Part shown: piece by piece, positions 1 to 6,990 of the stretch
How the letters are laid out: every line of letters begins with the position of its first letter
How positions within the stretch are numbered: the first letter of the stretch is position 1
NCBI GenBank assembly: GCA_902779355.1
Contig: CACZBF010000005.1
Location: forward strand, 1-64,000
Length of the DNA stretch: 64,000 bases
Origin: an uncultured Lachnospiraceae bacterium
GTDB taxonomy: Bacteria; Bacillota; Clostridia; Lachnospirales; Lachnospiraceae
Direction: 5' to 3'
Program-made: the position numbers and the translations under genes
Notes under the pieces: model-generated
Databases searched by the model: none
Told to the model about the DNA's origin: nothing
What the model saw: the letters and a program-made list of their open reading frames with translations, nothing else

Positions 1-1
1 A

Positions 2-445
2 GAGTATGAGTTTACGGTTGAAGTGACAGGCTTTCTCAGGGGAGATCACACAGAGCGGTACTGCCGTAACGGAGAAGAGATAGGCGATACATACACCTGC
101 ACATACGGATGCCCGGTAAACAAAGATGGATACGGAATCTGTTCCAAAACCATGATGCTGCTGTATCCGTTGATGGAGGCTGTTCGAAGTGGCGGAGATC
201 TTGAAAAGCTTGGTGGAGACAGCAAGTACACGAAAACCATTGTTTGCCCGGATGGCTGCGTTATGTTCCGATTGACAGCAAAACCTCTAGGGAATGAGAA
301 CTTCCATAAGGGTGGATGTTGGAAAGATCCGGAGGGCGCAAATCGTCCGGGGGACGGCGCTGGATGTCCGGCGGACATCCGTTCAGCGCGGACCGAAACG
401 GAGTGTAGATGCTCTGCGCCGACCGAAGTGGAACGGAGAGAGTAG
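2..445 (+). CDS. TIGR04076-like small protein, 5' end outside window
   Basis: The reading frame is open from the first complete codon of the window, so the true start lies upstream. The visible part has a Cys-rich layout (YGCP, GICSKTM, GG, a CPD motif) followed by a Phe-rich strand, which resembles the TIGR04076 family; the function of that family is not established. The family-like part ends near residue 105. The last ~36 codons are encoded by a repeat (334-439) and form a Gly/Pro/Arg-rich tail that ends APTEVERRE. A related tail ends the GNAT protein at 3476-3994, so this tail was probably acquired by repeat insertion. The next gene starts 12 nt downstream and is likely co-transcribed. Family assignment is by pattern only. 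Confidence 0.6.
   Translation, partial: EYEFTVEVTGFLRGDHTERYCRNGEEIGDTYTCTYGCPVNKDGYGICSKTMMLLYPLMEAVRSGGDLEKLGGDSKYTKTIVCPDGCVMFRLTAKPLGNENFHKGGCWKDPEGANRPGDGAGCPADIRSARTETECRCSAPTEVERRE
334..439 (+). repeat. Nested-hairpin repeat, long copy, forming a C-terminal tail
   Basis: An outer stem GGCGCA (335-340) pairs with TGCGCC (415-420). Inside are hairpin CGTCC-ggg-GGACG and a second hairpin GGATGTCC-ggc-GGACATCC. The outer stem is followed by the tail GACCGAAGTGGAACGGAG. A partial duplicate of that tail (GACCGAAACGGAG) lies inside the element. A shorter copy is at 3925-3979. Both are read in the same frame and supply the last codons and the stop-proximal region of the host gene. Confidence 0.75.
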
Positions 446-457
446 GAGGAGAGGGCT

Positions 458-1204
458 ATGGAGTATATCAGGGTTACAAAAGAGAATCTGGAAGAGGAGC
501 ATATCTGCTGTGCCATATCCAACAATAAAGATGTACAGGTATCTTCAAAGAAGGCGTGGCTTGCGGACAGATTTGATGAGGGGCTTGTATTCTTAAAAAG
601 TGTGGAGCGCGGGAAATGCTTCATAGAATATATTCCGGCAGAGCATGCATGGAATCCAATCGAAGCACCTGGGTATATGTATATAGACTGCCTATGGGTT
701 TCCGGTTCTTTCAAAGGTCATGGATATTCAAGCGACCTGCTTTCCGAATGCATCAAAGACAGCAAGGAGAAGAGAAAGAAAGGACTTTGTATTCTTGCTG
801 CAGCAAAGAAAAAACCATTCCTGGCTGATCCGAAGTTCCTGAAATATAAAGGCTTTGAAGTCGGTGATGAAGCTGATAATGGGATACAGTTATGGTATCT
901 GCCGTTTGAAAAAGGAACCGAGAAACCAGTGTTCAAGGAATGTGCCAGACATCCCCACATAGATGAGAGCGGTTATGTTCTTTACTATACGAATCAGTGC
1001 CCATTTAATGCAAAGTATGTACCGGTTCTGGAAGAAACCGCTGAAAAGAACGGTATATCATTAAGGGCTGTAAAAATTGAAAGCAGAGAAGATGCTCAGA
1101 ATGCACCGACTCCGATCACGACGTATTCGCTATTCTGTGATGGGGAGTATATCACGAACGAGCAGATGAATGACAAGAAGTTTTTGAAGCTGGTGAACGG
1201 ATAA
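458..1204 (+). CDS. GNAT acetyltransferase with C-terminal YoaP-like domain
   Basis: A 248-residue protein preceded by a strong ribosome site (GGAGGAGAGG). Residues ~1-150 form a GNAT fold; the acetyl-CoA loop is visible as KGHGYSSDLL near residues 86-95. Residues ~170-245 match the YoaP-like thioredoxin-fold extension, with the motif YYTNQCPFNAKY near 176-187. Proteins of this architecture are common in Firmicutes, but their substrate is not generally known, so acetyl transfer to a small amine is inferred from the fold only. It is a cytoplasmic protein without signal peptide. It follows the TIGR04076-like gene by 12 nt and precedes a divergently functioning XRE regulator gene with its own promoter. 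Confidence 0.8.
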   Translation: MEYIRVTKENLEEEHICCAISNNKDVQVSSKKAWLADRFDEGLVFLKSVERGKCFIEYIPAEHAWNPIEAPGYMYIDCLWVSGSFKGHGYSSDLLSECIKDSKEKRKKGLCILAAAKKKPFLADPKFLKYKGFEVGDEADNGIQLWYLPFEKGTEKPVFKECARHPHIDESGYVLYYTNQCPFNAKYVPVLEETAEKNGISLRAVKIESREDAQNAPTPITTYSLFCDGEYITNEQMNDKKFLKLVNG

Positions 1205-1220
1205 CTCTACTTTCCGTAGG

Positions 1221-1269
1221 TTGTTATGAGGCTTCCGGTGAAATATCATTTGTTTATGAAAATGATATT
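1221..1269 (+). promoter_or_regulatory. Promoter and inverted-repeat operator of the XRE gene
   Basis: TTGTTA (1221-1226), 17 nt spacer, TATCAT (1244-1249). A perfect 10-bp inverted repeat, AATATCATTT (1242-1251) and AAATGATATT (1260-1269), overlaps the -10 and the expected start of transcription. It ends just before the GGGAGG ribosome site. This arrangement fits autorepression by the downstream XRE protein; that is inference. Confidence 0.45.
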
Positions 1270-1284
1270 ACGGGAGGAATTAAG

Positions 1285-1956
1285 ATGAATCAGTATATTA
1301 CAGGTGCAGCCATTAAGGAACTGCGGGAACAGAGAAAAATGACACAGCGGCGTCTTGCCGAGATCCTGAAGGTGAGTGACAAGACTATTTCCAAATGGGA
1401 GACAGCGAAAGGTTATCCGGATATTACGCTTCTGGAGCCGATAGCGGATGCATTTGGAATATCGGTGCCGGAACTGATCTCCGGGCATCAGATCAAAAAT
1501 GCCAATGTGTCGGCGAATATGATGCGGTCGAAGTATTATATCTGTCCTGTTTGTGGAAATGTAATCCACAGCATGGGTGAAGCGGTTATTCATTGTCATG
1601 GACTTCAGCTGTTACCGGCTGAGGCAGAGCAGACAGATGAGCATCATATGGTATTTATCGAACGAGTGGAAGATGAGTATTATGTCAGGATCGATCACGA
1701 TATGACTAAGACACATTATATTTCCTTCATTGCGGCAGTGTCCCCGGATCGCTTGCAGATGGTAAAACTGTATCCGGAAGGTGAAGCTGAGGCAAGGTTC
1801 AAGATCAGCGGAGTGCGGAAGATGTATTTTTATTGCAATCGTGATGGATTATTCTGTCAGGATGTTGTGAAGGGTATTGACGATAAAGAGCGCGGATATG
1901 ATGATACGCAGGAGAGAATGGAATTAGAGCAAGCAGCGGATATGCTGTTTGGGTAA
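1285..1956 (+). CDS. XRE regulator fused to a superoxide-reductase-like domain
   Basis: A 223-residue protein. Residues 8-62 form an XRE/Cro-type helix-turn-helix (TQRRLAEILKVSDKTISKWE). Residues ~85-190 resemble desulfoferrodoxin. CPVC (87-90) and CH (104-105) occupy the desulforedoxin cysteine positions. H120/H121, H138 (HDM), H144 (THYI) and C184 (YCNRDGLF) line up with the iron ligands of superoxide reductase. The usual second residue set YCNxHG is YCNRDG here, so the terminal His ligand is replaced by Asp187, and one Cys of the CC pair is His. A redox- or iron-responsive regulator is the best guess; enzymatic activity is doubtful. A GGGAGG ribosome site precedes the ATG. Its own promoter and operator lie immediately upstream. 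Confidence 0.8.
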   Translation: MNQYITGAAIKELREQRKMTQRRLAEILKVSDKTISKWETAKGYPDITLLEPIADAFGISVPELISGHQIKNANVSANMMRSKYYICPVCGNVIHSMGEAVIHCHGLQLLPAEAEQTDEHHMVFIERVEDEYYVRIDHDMTKTHYISFIAAVSPDRLQMVKLYPEGEAEARFKISGVRKMYFYCNRDGLFCQDVVKGIDDKERGYDDTQERMELEQAADMLFG

Positions 1957-2020
1957 TGATTCAGAGAAAAATATCGGTAGGAATGAATGACTGAAAGCCT
2001 TTATTTACGGGCATGACACG

Positions 2021-2053
2021 AATCGTATCACTGATGTGACGATACGTTTCTTT
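2021..2053 (+). terminator. Possible terminator after the XRE gene
   Basis: The inverted repeat CGTATC (2024-2029) and GATACG (2041-2046), loop of 11 nt, is followed by a T-rich run (TTTCTTTTCTTCTT). The T tract is interrupted and the stem is short, so this is only a candidate. Confidence 0.3.
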
Positions 2054-2109
2054 TCTTCTTCCTGGTTCTTTGTTACCTTCAGATTGCCGACAGGCAATAC
2101 GGGATATGA

Positions 2110-2176
2110 AGAAATCCGCATGCGGATTTCTCTGATGCCTCAAAGCCGGCGGGCTCCCCAGCCCTTCGGGCAGGGG
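2110..2176. repeat. Palindrome cluster before the PAP2 gene
   Basis: A perfect 22-bp palindrome has half-sites AGAAATCCGCA (2110-2120) and TGCGGATTTCT (2121-2131). It is followed by AGCC-ggcg-GGCT and by CCCC-A-GCCC-ttc-GGGC-A-GGGG (2156-2176). The three hairpins fill the region upstream of the PAP2 ribosome site. The ATCCGCA/TGCGGAT core recurs in the secY-adk hairpin at 28951-28993. Confidence 0.55.
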
Positions 2177-2200
2177 CAGTTACGAAAGGACAAAGTGAAC

Positions 2201-2859
2201 ATGAAAGAGAAAAGAAATCTGCTGACGGGAATTGGGTTGATCAGCGCATTTGCTCTGTGGACTGTTTTGATTCAATGCGTTGATGTGCAGGCTGTGGGAC
2301 AGAATGGTACGAAGATCGGGCTTGCTGCTTTTAATGTATGGTTTCATCAGCTGACCGGAGTGCATATGACAATCTATACAATCACGGATTGGCTGGGTCT
2401 TGTTCCCATTTTTGTATGTCTGTGCTTCGGAATGCTGGGGATGAGCTGATAAAGAGGCGGAGCCTGCTAAGGGTTGATTCGGACATTCTTCTGTTGGGTG
2501 CATATTATGTGATCGTCATAGCATGTTACCTGGTTTTTGAAATGATCCCGATCAATTACAGGCCGATTCTGATAGAGGGAAGACTGGAAGCATCCTATCC
2601 GTCATCAACGACACTATTGGTACTCGCCGTGATGCCAACCTTGATATTTCAGGTGTGCAGAAGAGTGGAGAATCCTCTGATCAAAAAAGTGACGGCGTTA
2701 TTTGCACTCTCTTTTTCGGCATTTATGGTAATAGGCAGGCTGATATCAGGGGTGCACTGGGCGACGGATATAGTTGCTTCTGTATTATTATCTGCGGGGC
2801 TGTTTATGCTGTATCAATCAGCGGTTATGTATATGGATTTAAGTAAAGCAGCCCGATAG
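2201..2859 (+). pseudogene. PAP2-family phosphatase with a frameshift near 2437
   Basis: The frame opened by the ATG at 2201 (ribosome site AAAGGA) encodes two membrane segments and stops at 2449. The natural continuation, starting around GDELIKRRSLL, is in another frame and runs to 2859. It holds further membrane segments and PAP2 signatures: SYPSSTT, and GRLISGVHWATD with the expected Arg, His and Asp. Joined together, the pieces make one normal-length membrane phosphatidic-acid-phosphatase-like protein. The break lies in CTGGGGATGAGCTGATAAAG. No classical slippery heptamer is present there, so a disabling indel or a sequencing error is more likely than programmed frameshifting. It lies between two XRE genes in the accessory segment. 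Confidence 0.75.
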
Positions 2860-2867
2860 GAGAGAAG

Positions 2868-3479
2868 ATGGAGTTTAATGAAAAATTGCAGGAACTGAGA
2901 AAATCCAGATCACTGACACAGGAAGAGCTGGCTGAGGCGCTGTTTGTTTCGCGGGCAGCGATATCGAAGTGGGAATCGGGTCGCGGTTATCCAAGCCTTG
3001 ATTCGCTAAAGGAGATATCGAAGTTCTTTTCGGTGTCGATTGATGATCTGATCTGCTCGGAAGAGATCATTTCTGCGGCGGAAGATGAGAAGAAAGACTG
3101 CATGGATAAGTACATATCTCTGATCTGCGATATTCTGGATATTTTTTTGGCATTACTGTTATTCCTGCCTGTATTCGGAAACGGAACAGATAATCCGGCT
3201 TCGGTATCACTTTATGCGATCACGGGCTTAAGTACATGGATCAAAATAGTGTTTACGGTTCTGGTCAGTATAACGATTCTGAACGGTATCTGTGGTGTTA
3301 TTATCTGCCATTTTGACAAGCCGGTCTGGAATCGTCATCGGCTCGTGACGGGAATGGTGTTGTCAGTATCATGTGCAGCGGTGTTTATCCTGACAAGACA
3401 GCCCTATGCAGGCATCATTTGTCTGGCTATTCTGGTCGTGAAGGGATTGCTGATTGGAAAGGGGAAGAGTTTGATATGA
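2868..3479 (+). CDS. Membrane-anchored XRE-family regulator
   Basis: A 203-residue protein. Residues ~5-60 form an XRE helix-turn-helix (TQEELAEALFVSRAAISKWE) that closely matches the family. The rest contains about four hydrophobic segments beginning near residue 85, so the DNA-binding domain is expected to be held at the membrane. Such HTH-plus-membrane proteins are frequent in Firmicutes accessory regions, and their signals are mostly unknown. A GGAGAG ribosome site lies just upstream. The stop codon overlaps the next start (ATGA, 3476-3479), which points to translational coupling with the acetyltransferase gene that follows. Confidence 0.85.
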   Translation: MEFNEKLQELRKSRSLTQEELAEALFVSRAAISKWESGRGYPSLDSLKEISKFFSVSIDDLICSEEIISAAEDEKKDCMDKYISLICDILDIFLALLLFLPVFGNGTDNPASVSLYAITGLSTWIKIVFTVLVSITILNGICGVIICHFDKPVWNRHRLVTGMVLSVSCAAVFILTRQPYAGIICLAILVVKGLLIGKGKSLI

Positions 3480-3994
3480 TCAAAAATGAACGCATAAGGA
3501 TATATCCTGCGAGTCAGGAACAGATGGAAAAGTGTATTGATTCAGAGACGGATGAAGAGCTGAAGAAAGCATATAGTGAAATGCTGGAAGGCTGCCTTGC
3601 TCATCACGAAGAGTGGGACTGGTATGCGATGTGGATGATTGAGAAAATGGATGGAACCCATATCGGTGATTTCTGTTTTAAGGGCATAGGGTCAGGTCAT
3701 AACCCGGAGATCGGATATGGCATTCTGGATGAGTTTCAGGGACAAGGTTACGCCACAGAGGCAGTGAAGCTTGCTTTAAAGTGGGCGTTCGAGCATCCAC
3801 AAGTTTTAGCTGTGGAAGCTGAATCAGATCCCGATAATGCAGCATCTCAGAGAGTTTTGGAGAAGTGCGGATTTCTGGCAACCGGAGCAATCGGTGAGGA
3901 AGGACCGCGTTTTATAGTTTATAAGGGCGCAAATCGTCCGGTGGACGATTGTTCTGCGCCGACCGAAGTGGAACGGAGAAACAATAAGCAATGA
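3476..3994 (+). CDS. GNAT acetyltransferase, RimJ/RimL-like, with repeat-derived tail
   Basis: The start at 3476 is chosen because it overlaps the preceding stop as ATGA. The acetyl-CoA binding loop is EFQGQGYATEAVKLAL, and the C-terminal NAASQRVLEKCGF motif is typical of RimJ/RimL-type N-acetyltransferases. The substrate cannot be told from sequence. The domain is complete at VYK. The final ~22 codons come from the short copy of the nested-hairpin repeat (3925-3979) and end APTEVERRNNKQ. The stop again overlaps the next start (ATGA, 3991-3994), so three genes form a tightly coupled unit. The repeat must have inserted without disrupting that coupling, or the coupling arose afterwards. Confidence 0.85.
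   Translation: MIKNERIRIYPASQEQMEKCIDSETDEELKKAYSEMLEGCLAHHEEWDWYAMWMIEKMDGTHIGDFCFKGIGSGHNPEIGYGILDEFQGQGYATEAVKLALKWAFEHPQVLAVEAESDPDNAASQRVLEKCGFLATGAIGEEGPRFIVYKGANRPVDDCSAPTEVERRNNKQ
3925..3979 (+). repeat. Nested-hairpin repeat, short copy
   Basis: An outer stem GGCGCA / TGCGCC encloses a perfect inner hairpin AATCGTCC-ggt-GGACGATT. It is followed by GACCGAAGTGGAACGGAG, identical to the tail of the copy at 334-439. It is translated in the same frame as the other copy, giving GANRP...CSAPTEVERR at the end of the GNAT protein. Confidence 0.75.
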
Positions 3995-4611
3995 ATGATT
4001 ATACAATTCGTTTGGAAGAAAAGAAGGATTACAGAGAAGTTGAAAATCTGGTCAGAGAGTCGTTCTGGAATGTGTATAAACCTGGATGTGCTGAGCATTA
4101 TGTGATCCATGTGCTCAGGGATGATCCGGCATTTGTTCCGGAGCTTGATTTTGTTATGGAGCAGGATGGGAAGCTGATCGGACAGAATATGTTCATGAAG
4201 ACAATCATCGAAGCAGATGATGGAAGGACGGTTGATGTTCTTACTATGGGACCGATCGGCATTACCCCGAAGCTGAAGCGTAAGGGATATGGAAAAGCTT
4301 TGCTGGACTATTCGCTGGAGAAGGCTTCGGAGATGGGTTTCGGTGCCGTGCTGTTTGAGGGGAATATCAATTTCTACAGCAAATGCGGATTTACCTTCGC
4401 AAGAGAGTTCGGTATACGATATCATGATCTGCCTGAAGGAGAGGATGATTCCTTTTTTCTGTGCAGAGAGTTGATTCCAGGGTATCTCGATGGTATCACA
4501 GGAGTGTATCAGACACCGAAGGGATACTATGTGAAGGATGAAGATGTGGAGGAGTTTGACAAGGGATTCCCGCCTAAGGAAAAGCTGAAGCTCCCAGGAC
4601 AGCTATTCTAA
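3991..4611 (+). CDS. GNAT family N-acetyltransferase
   Basis: A 206-residue cytoplasmic acetyltransferase. The acetyl-CoA motif is ITPKLKRKGYGKALLDYSLEKA, close to residues 91-110, and is followed by the F-Y-x-K-x-G-F signature (NFYSKCGF). This organisation resembles the YhbS-like GNAT proteins; no substrate can be assigned. Its start overlaps the stop of the preceding GNAT gene, which places it last in the XRE-GNAT-GNAT unit. No clear hairpin terminator follows. A distant AATACTA / TAGTATT inverted repeat (4632-4638, 4679-4685) is present downstream. Confidence 0.85.
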   Translation: MNDYTIRLEEKKDYREVENLVRESFWNVYKPGCAEHYVIHVLRDDPAFVPELDFVMEQDGKLIGQNMFMKTIIEADDGRTVDVLTMGPIGITPKLKRKGYGKALLDYSLEKASEMGFGAVLFEGNINFYSKCGFTFAREFGIRYHDLPEGEDDSFFLCRELIPGYLDGITGVYQTPKGYYVKDEDVEEFDKGFPPKEKLKLPGQLF

Positions 4612-4697
4612 AAACATAGCCCGTTGAACGGAATACTATTTTGAAGAGGATGTCTTTGGAACTGACGACAGACTGCTATAGTATTTCAATTAAATTA

Positions 4698-4746
4698 CAA
4701 ACAGACGTTCGACATGCATTGAAAAAAGCCCGAAAAATGGTATACT
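4698..4746 (+). promoter_or_regulatory. LexA (SOS) box and sigma-A promoter of uvrB-uvrA
   Basis: CAAACAGACGTTCG (4698-4711) matches 13 of 14 positions of the Gram-positive SOS consensus CGAACRNRYGTTCG. It lies just upstream of TTGAAA (4719-4724), 16 nt spacer, TATACT (4741-4746). LexA bound there would block the promoter until DNA damage. The 375-nt gene-free stretch 4612-4986 otherwise holds the leader described next. Confidence 0.75.
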
Positions 4747-4869
4747 ATTCATGGTGTGCCATTTTCTGTTTTCAGGGTTTATAAGGGAAATAATAGTATC
4801 AAATGGTACATATATTTCATCTGGTCCTATCCGGGTTTTTTAGTTTTGAAATTCAGATTTGGGTGAGGC

Positions 4870-4933
4870 AATTGTCCGTGTTACCGTTTTTTGTAAAATG
4901 ACGTATTCTCCGACGTATTCTTCGCGGACAATT
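4870..4933 (+). promoter_or_regulatory. Inverted repeat in the uvrB leader
   Basis: A 9-bp inverted repeat AATTGTCCG (4870-4878) and CGGACAATT (4925-4933) encloses a tandem 12-mer, ACGTATTCTCCG then ACGTATTCTTCG (4901-4924). A second weak promoter-like pair, TTGTCC and TAAAAT with 16 nt between, overlaps its left half. The role is unknown. Confidence 0.35.
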
Positions 4934-4986
4934 TTCTGCCTTATAGAACACTTTTTTATTATGGATTTTGAGGGGATTTTTGAGAA

Positions 4987-6966
4987 ATGGACTTTAAACT
5001 TCATTCTGAATATCAACCTACAGGCGACCAGCCACAGGCCATAAAAGAGCTTGTCGAAGGATTCAAGGAAGGCAATCAATTCCAGACTTTACTAGGAGTC
5101 ACGGGTTCCGGCAAGACCTTCACCATGGCCAATATCATCGCAGCGCTGAACAAGCCAACGCTGATCATCAGTCACAATAAGACTCTTGCAGCACAGCTCT
5201 ATGGGGAGATGAAGGAGTTTTTCCCCGAGAACGCGGTGGAGTATTTTGTATCCTACTACGATTACTACCAGCCGGAAGCCTATGTGCCGCAGTCCGATAC
5301 TTATATCGCCAAAGATTCATCTGTGAATGACGAGATCGACAAACTCAGGCTTTCCGCGACGGCAGCACTGATGGAGCGGCGGGACGTCGTGATCGTTTCC
5401 TCTGTGTCCTGTATTTACGGACTCGGCGATCCGGAAGACCTTCTTTCCATGATGGTTTCGCTTCGGCCGGGGCAGGAACGGGATCGGGATGATGTAATCC
5501 GTGCGCTGATCGATATCCAGTATACGAGGAATGACATGGATTTTCACAGAGGGACGTTTCGCGTCAGAGGAGATGTCGTGGAGATCTTTCCTGCAGACCG
5601 CGGGGATACGGCGATCCGTGTGGAATTCTTCGGAGACGAGATCGAGCGGATCACAGAAATAGACGTCCTGACAGGGGAGCGAAAAGGGGAACTGACCCAT
5701 ATTTCGATCTTCCCTGCTTCTCATTACGTGGTTTCCCGGAATAAGCTCCTGCGTGCCTGCGAAGAGATCGAGGCGGAGTTGAAAGACCGGGTGGATTTTT
5801 TCAAATCGGAAGATAAGCTGATCGAGGCGCAGCGGATCTCGGAGCGGACGAATTTTGACATTGAGATGTTGCGGGAAACGGGCTTCTGCAGCGGGATCGA
5901 GAACTATTCCAGGCAGCTTGCGGCGCTCGAGCCGGGGGCGACACCGCACACGCTGATGGATTTCTTTCCGGATGATTTTCTGATCATCGTGGATGAATCC
6001 CATATGACGGTTCCGCAAATCGGCGGGATGTACAACGGCAACTTCTCCCGGAAAAAGACGCTCATTGATTACGGATTCCGTCTGCCGAGCGCGATGGACA
6101 ACCGCCCACTTTCCTTTGAGGAATTTGAGGAGAAGATCGATCAGATGCTCTTTGTTTCAGCGACGCCGGGCGGTTATGAAGAGGACCATGAGCTTTTGCG
6201 CGCGGAACAGGTGATTCGACCGACAGGGCTTCTGGATCCGGAGGTTTCGGTGCGGCCTGTGGAAGGGCAGATCGACGACTTGATCGGAGAAGTAAACCGA
6301 GAGACAGAGCAGCATCACAAGGTGCTGATCACGACCCTGACGAAAAAGATGGCGGAAGACCTGACCGACTACATGCGGGAAGTCGGGATTCGCGTGAAAT
6401 ATCTGCATTCGGATATCGACACCTTGGAGCGTGCAGAGATCATACGGGATCTGCGGCTTGATGTGTTTGATGTGCTGGTGGGGATTAATCTTCTCCGGGA
6501 AGGGCTTGATATTCCGGAGATCACGCTGGTTGTGATCTTAGATGCGGATAAGGAAGGATTCCTACGTTCCCGTACTTCGTTGATCCAGACGATTGGCCGC
6601 GCGGCGCGAAACTCTGAGGGACGCGTGATCATGTATGCGGACAATATGACCGATTCCATGAAGGAAGCGATCGGGGAAACCAACCGACGCCGAACGCTCC
6701 AGCAGGCTTATAACGAGGAGCACGGCATTACACCGCAGACGATCCAAAAGTCCGTGCGGGATCTGATCAGCATCAGCAAGAAGATCGCGGCGGAAGAACT
6801 GAATTTTGAGCGTGATCCGGAGGCAATGGACAAGACAGAACTGAAGAAGCTGATCGATCAGGTGGAAAAGAAGATGCAAAAAGCTGCATCAGAACTGAAC
6901 TTTGAGGAGGCGGCAACGCTCAGAGATCAGATGATCCGGTTAAAAGAGATGTTGCGGGATCTGTAA
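4987..6966 (+). CDS. uvrB: Excinuclease ABC subunit B
   Basis: A 659-residue protein of normal UvrB length. It verifies DNA damage after UvrA loads it and recruits UvrC for dual incision. The Walker A motif GVTGSGKT lies near residues 38-45. The damage-probing beta-hairpin region [18 protein letters not shown] follows, then the DEXH-type box DESHMTVPQ, the C-terminal helicase motif QTIGRAARN, and a terminal UVR domain ([19 protein letters not shown]) that contacts UvrC. Upstream there is a LexA-type SOS box and a sigma-A promoter; downstream, uvrA starts after 24 nt. A GAGGGG ribosome site precedes the chosen ATG. Confidence 0.98.
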   Translation: MDFKLHSEYQPTGDQPQAIKELVEGFKEGNQFQTLLGVTGSGKTFTMANIIAALNKPTLIISHNKTLAAQLYGEMKEFFPENAVEYFVSYYDYYQPEAYVPQSDTYIAKDSSVNDEIDKLRLSATAALMERRDVVIVSSVSCIYGLGDPEDLLSMMVSLRPGQERDRDDVIRALIDIQYTRNDMDFHRGTFRVRGDVVEIFPADRGDTAIRVEFFGDEIERITEIDVLTGERKGELTHISIFPASHYVVSRNKLLRACEEIEAELKDRVDFFKSEDKLIEAQRISERTNFDIEMLRETGFCSGIENYSRQLAALEPGATPHTLMDFFPDDFLIIVDESHMTVPQIGGMYNGNFSRKKTLIDYGFRLPSAMDNRPLSFEEFEEKIDQMLFVSATPGGYEEDHELLRAEQVIRPTGLLDPEVSVRPVEGQIDDLIGEVNRETEQHHKVLITTLTKKMAEDLTDYMREVGIRVKYLHSDIDTLERAEIIRDLRLDVFDVLVGINLLREGLDIPEITLVVILDADKEGFLRSRTSLIQTIGRAARNSEGRVIMYADNMTDSMKEAIGETNRRRTLQQAYNEEHGITPQTIQKSVRDLISISKKIAAEELNFERDPEAMDKTELKKLIDQVEKKMQKAASELNFEEAATLRDQMIRLKEMLRDL

Positions 6967-6990
6967 GCGGCAGATAGAAGAGGGGGCAAT

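Noticed and set aside
2036..2200. Upstream extension of the PAP2 frame
   Set aside because: It would run through the palindrome cluster. A good ribosome site directly precedes the ATG at 2201.
2430..2450. Programmed frameshift in the PAP2 gene
   Set aside because: No X-XXY-YYZ heptamer or following structure was found at the joint. A simple indel explains it better.
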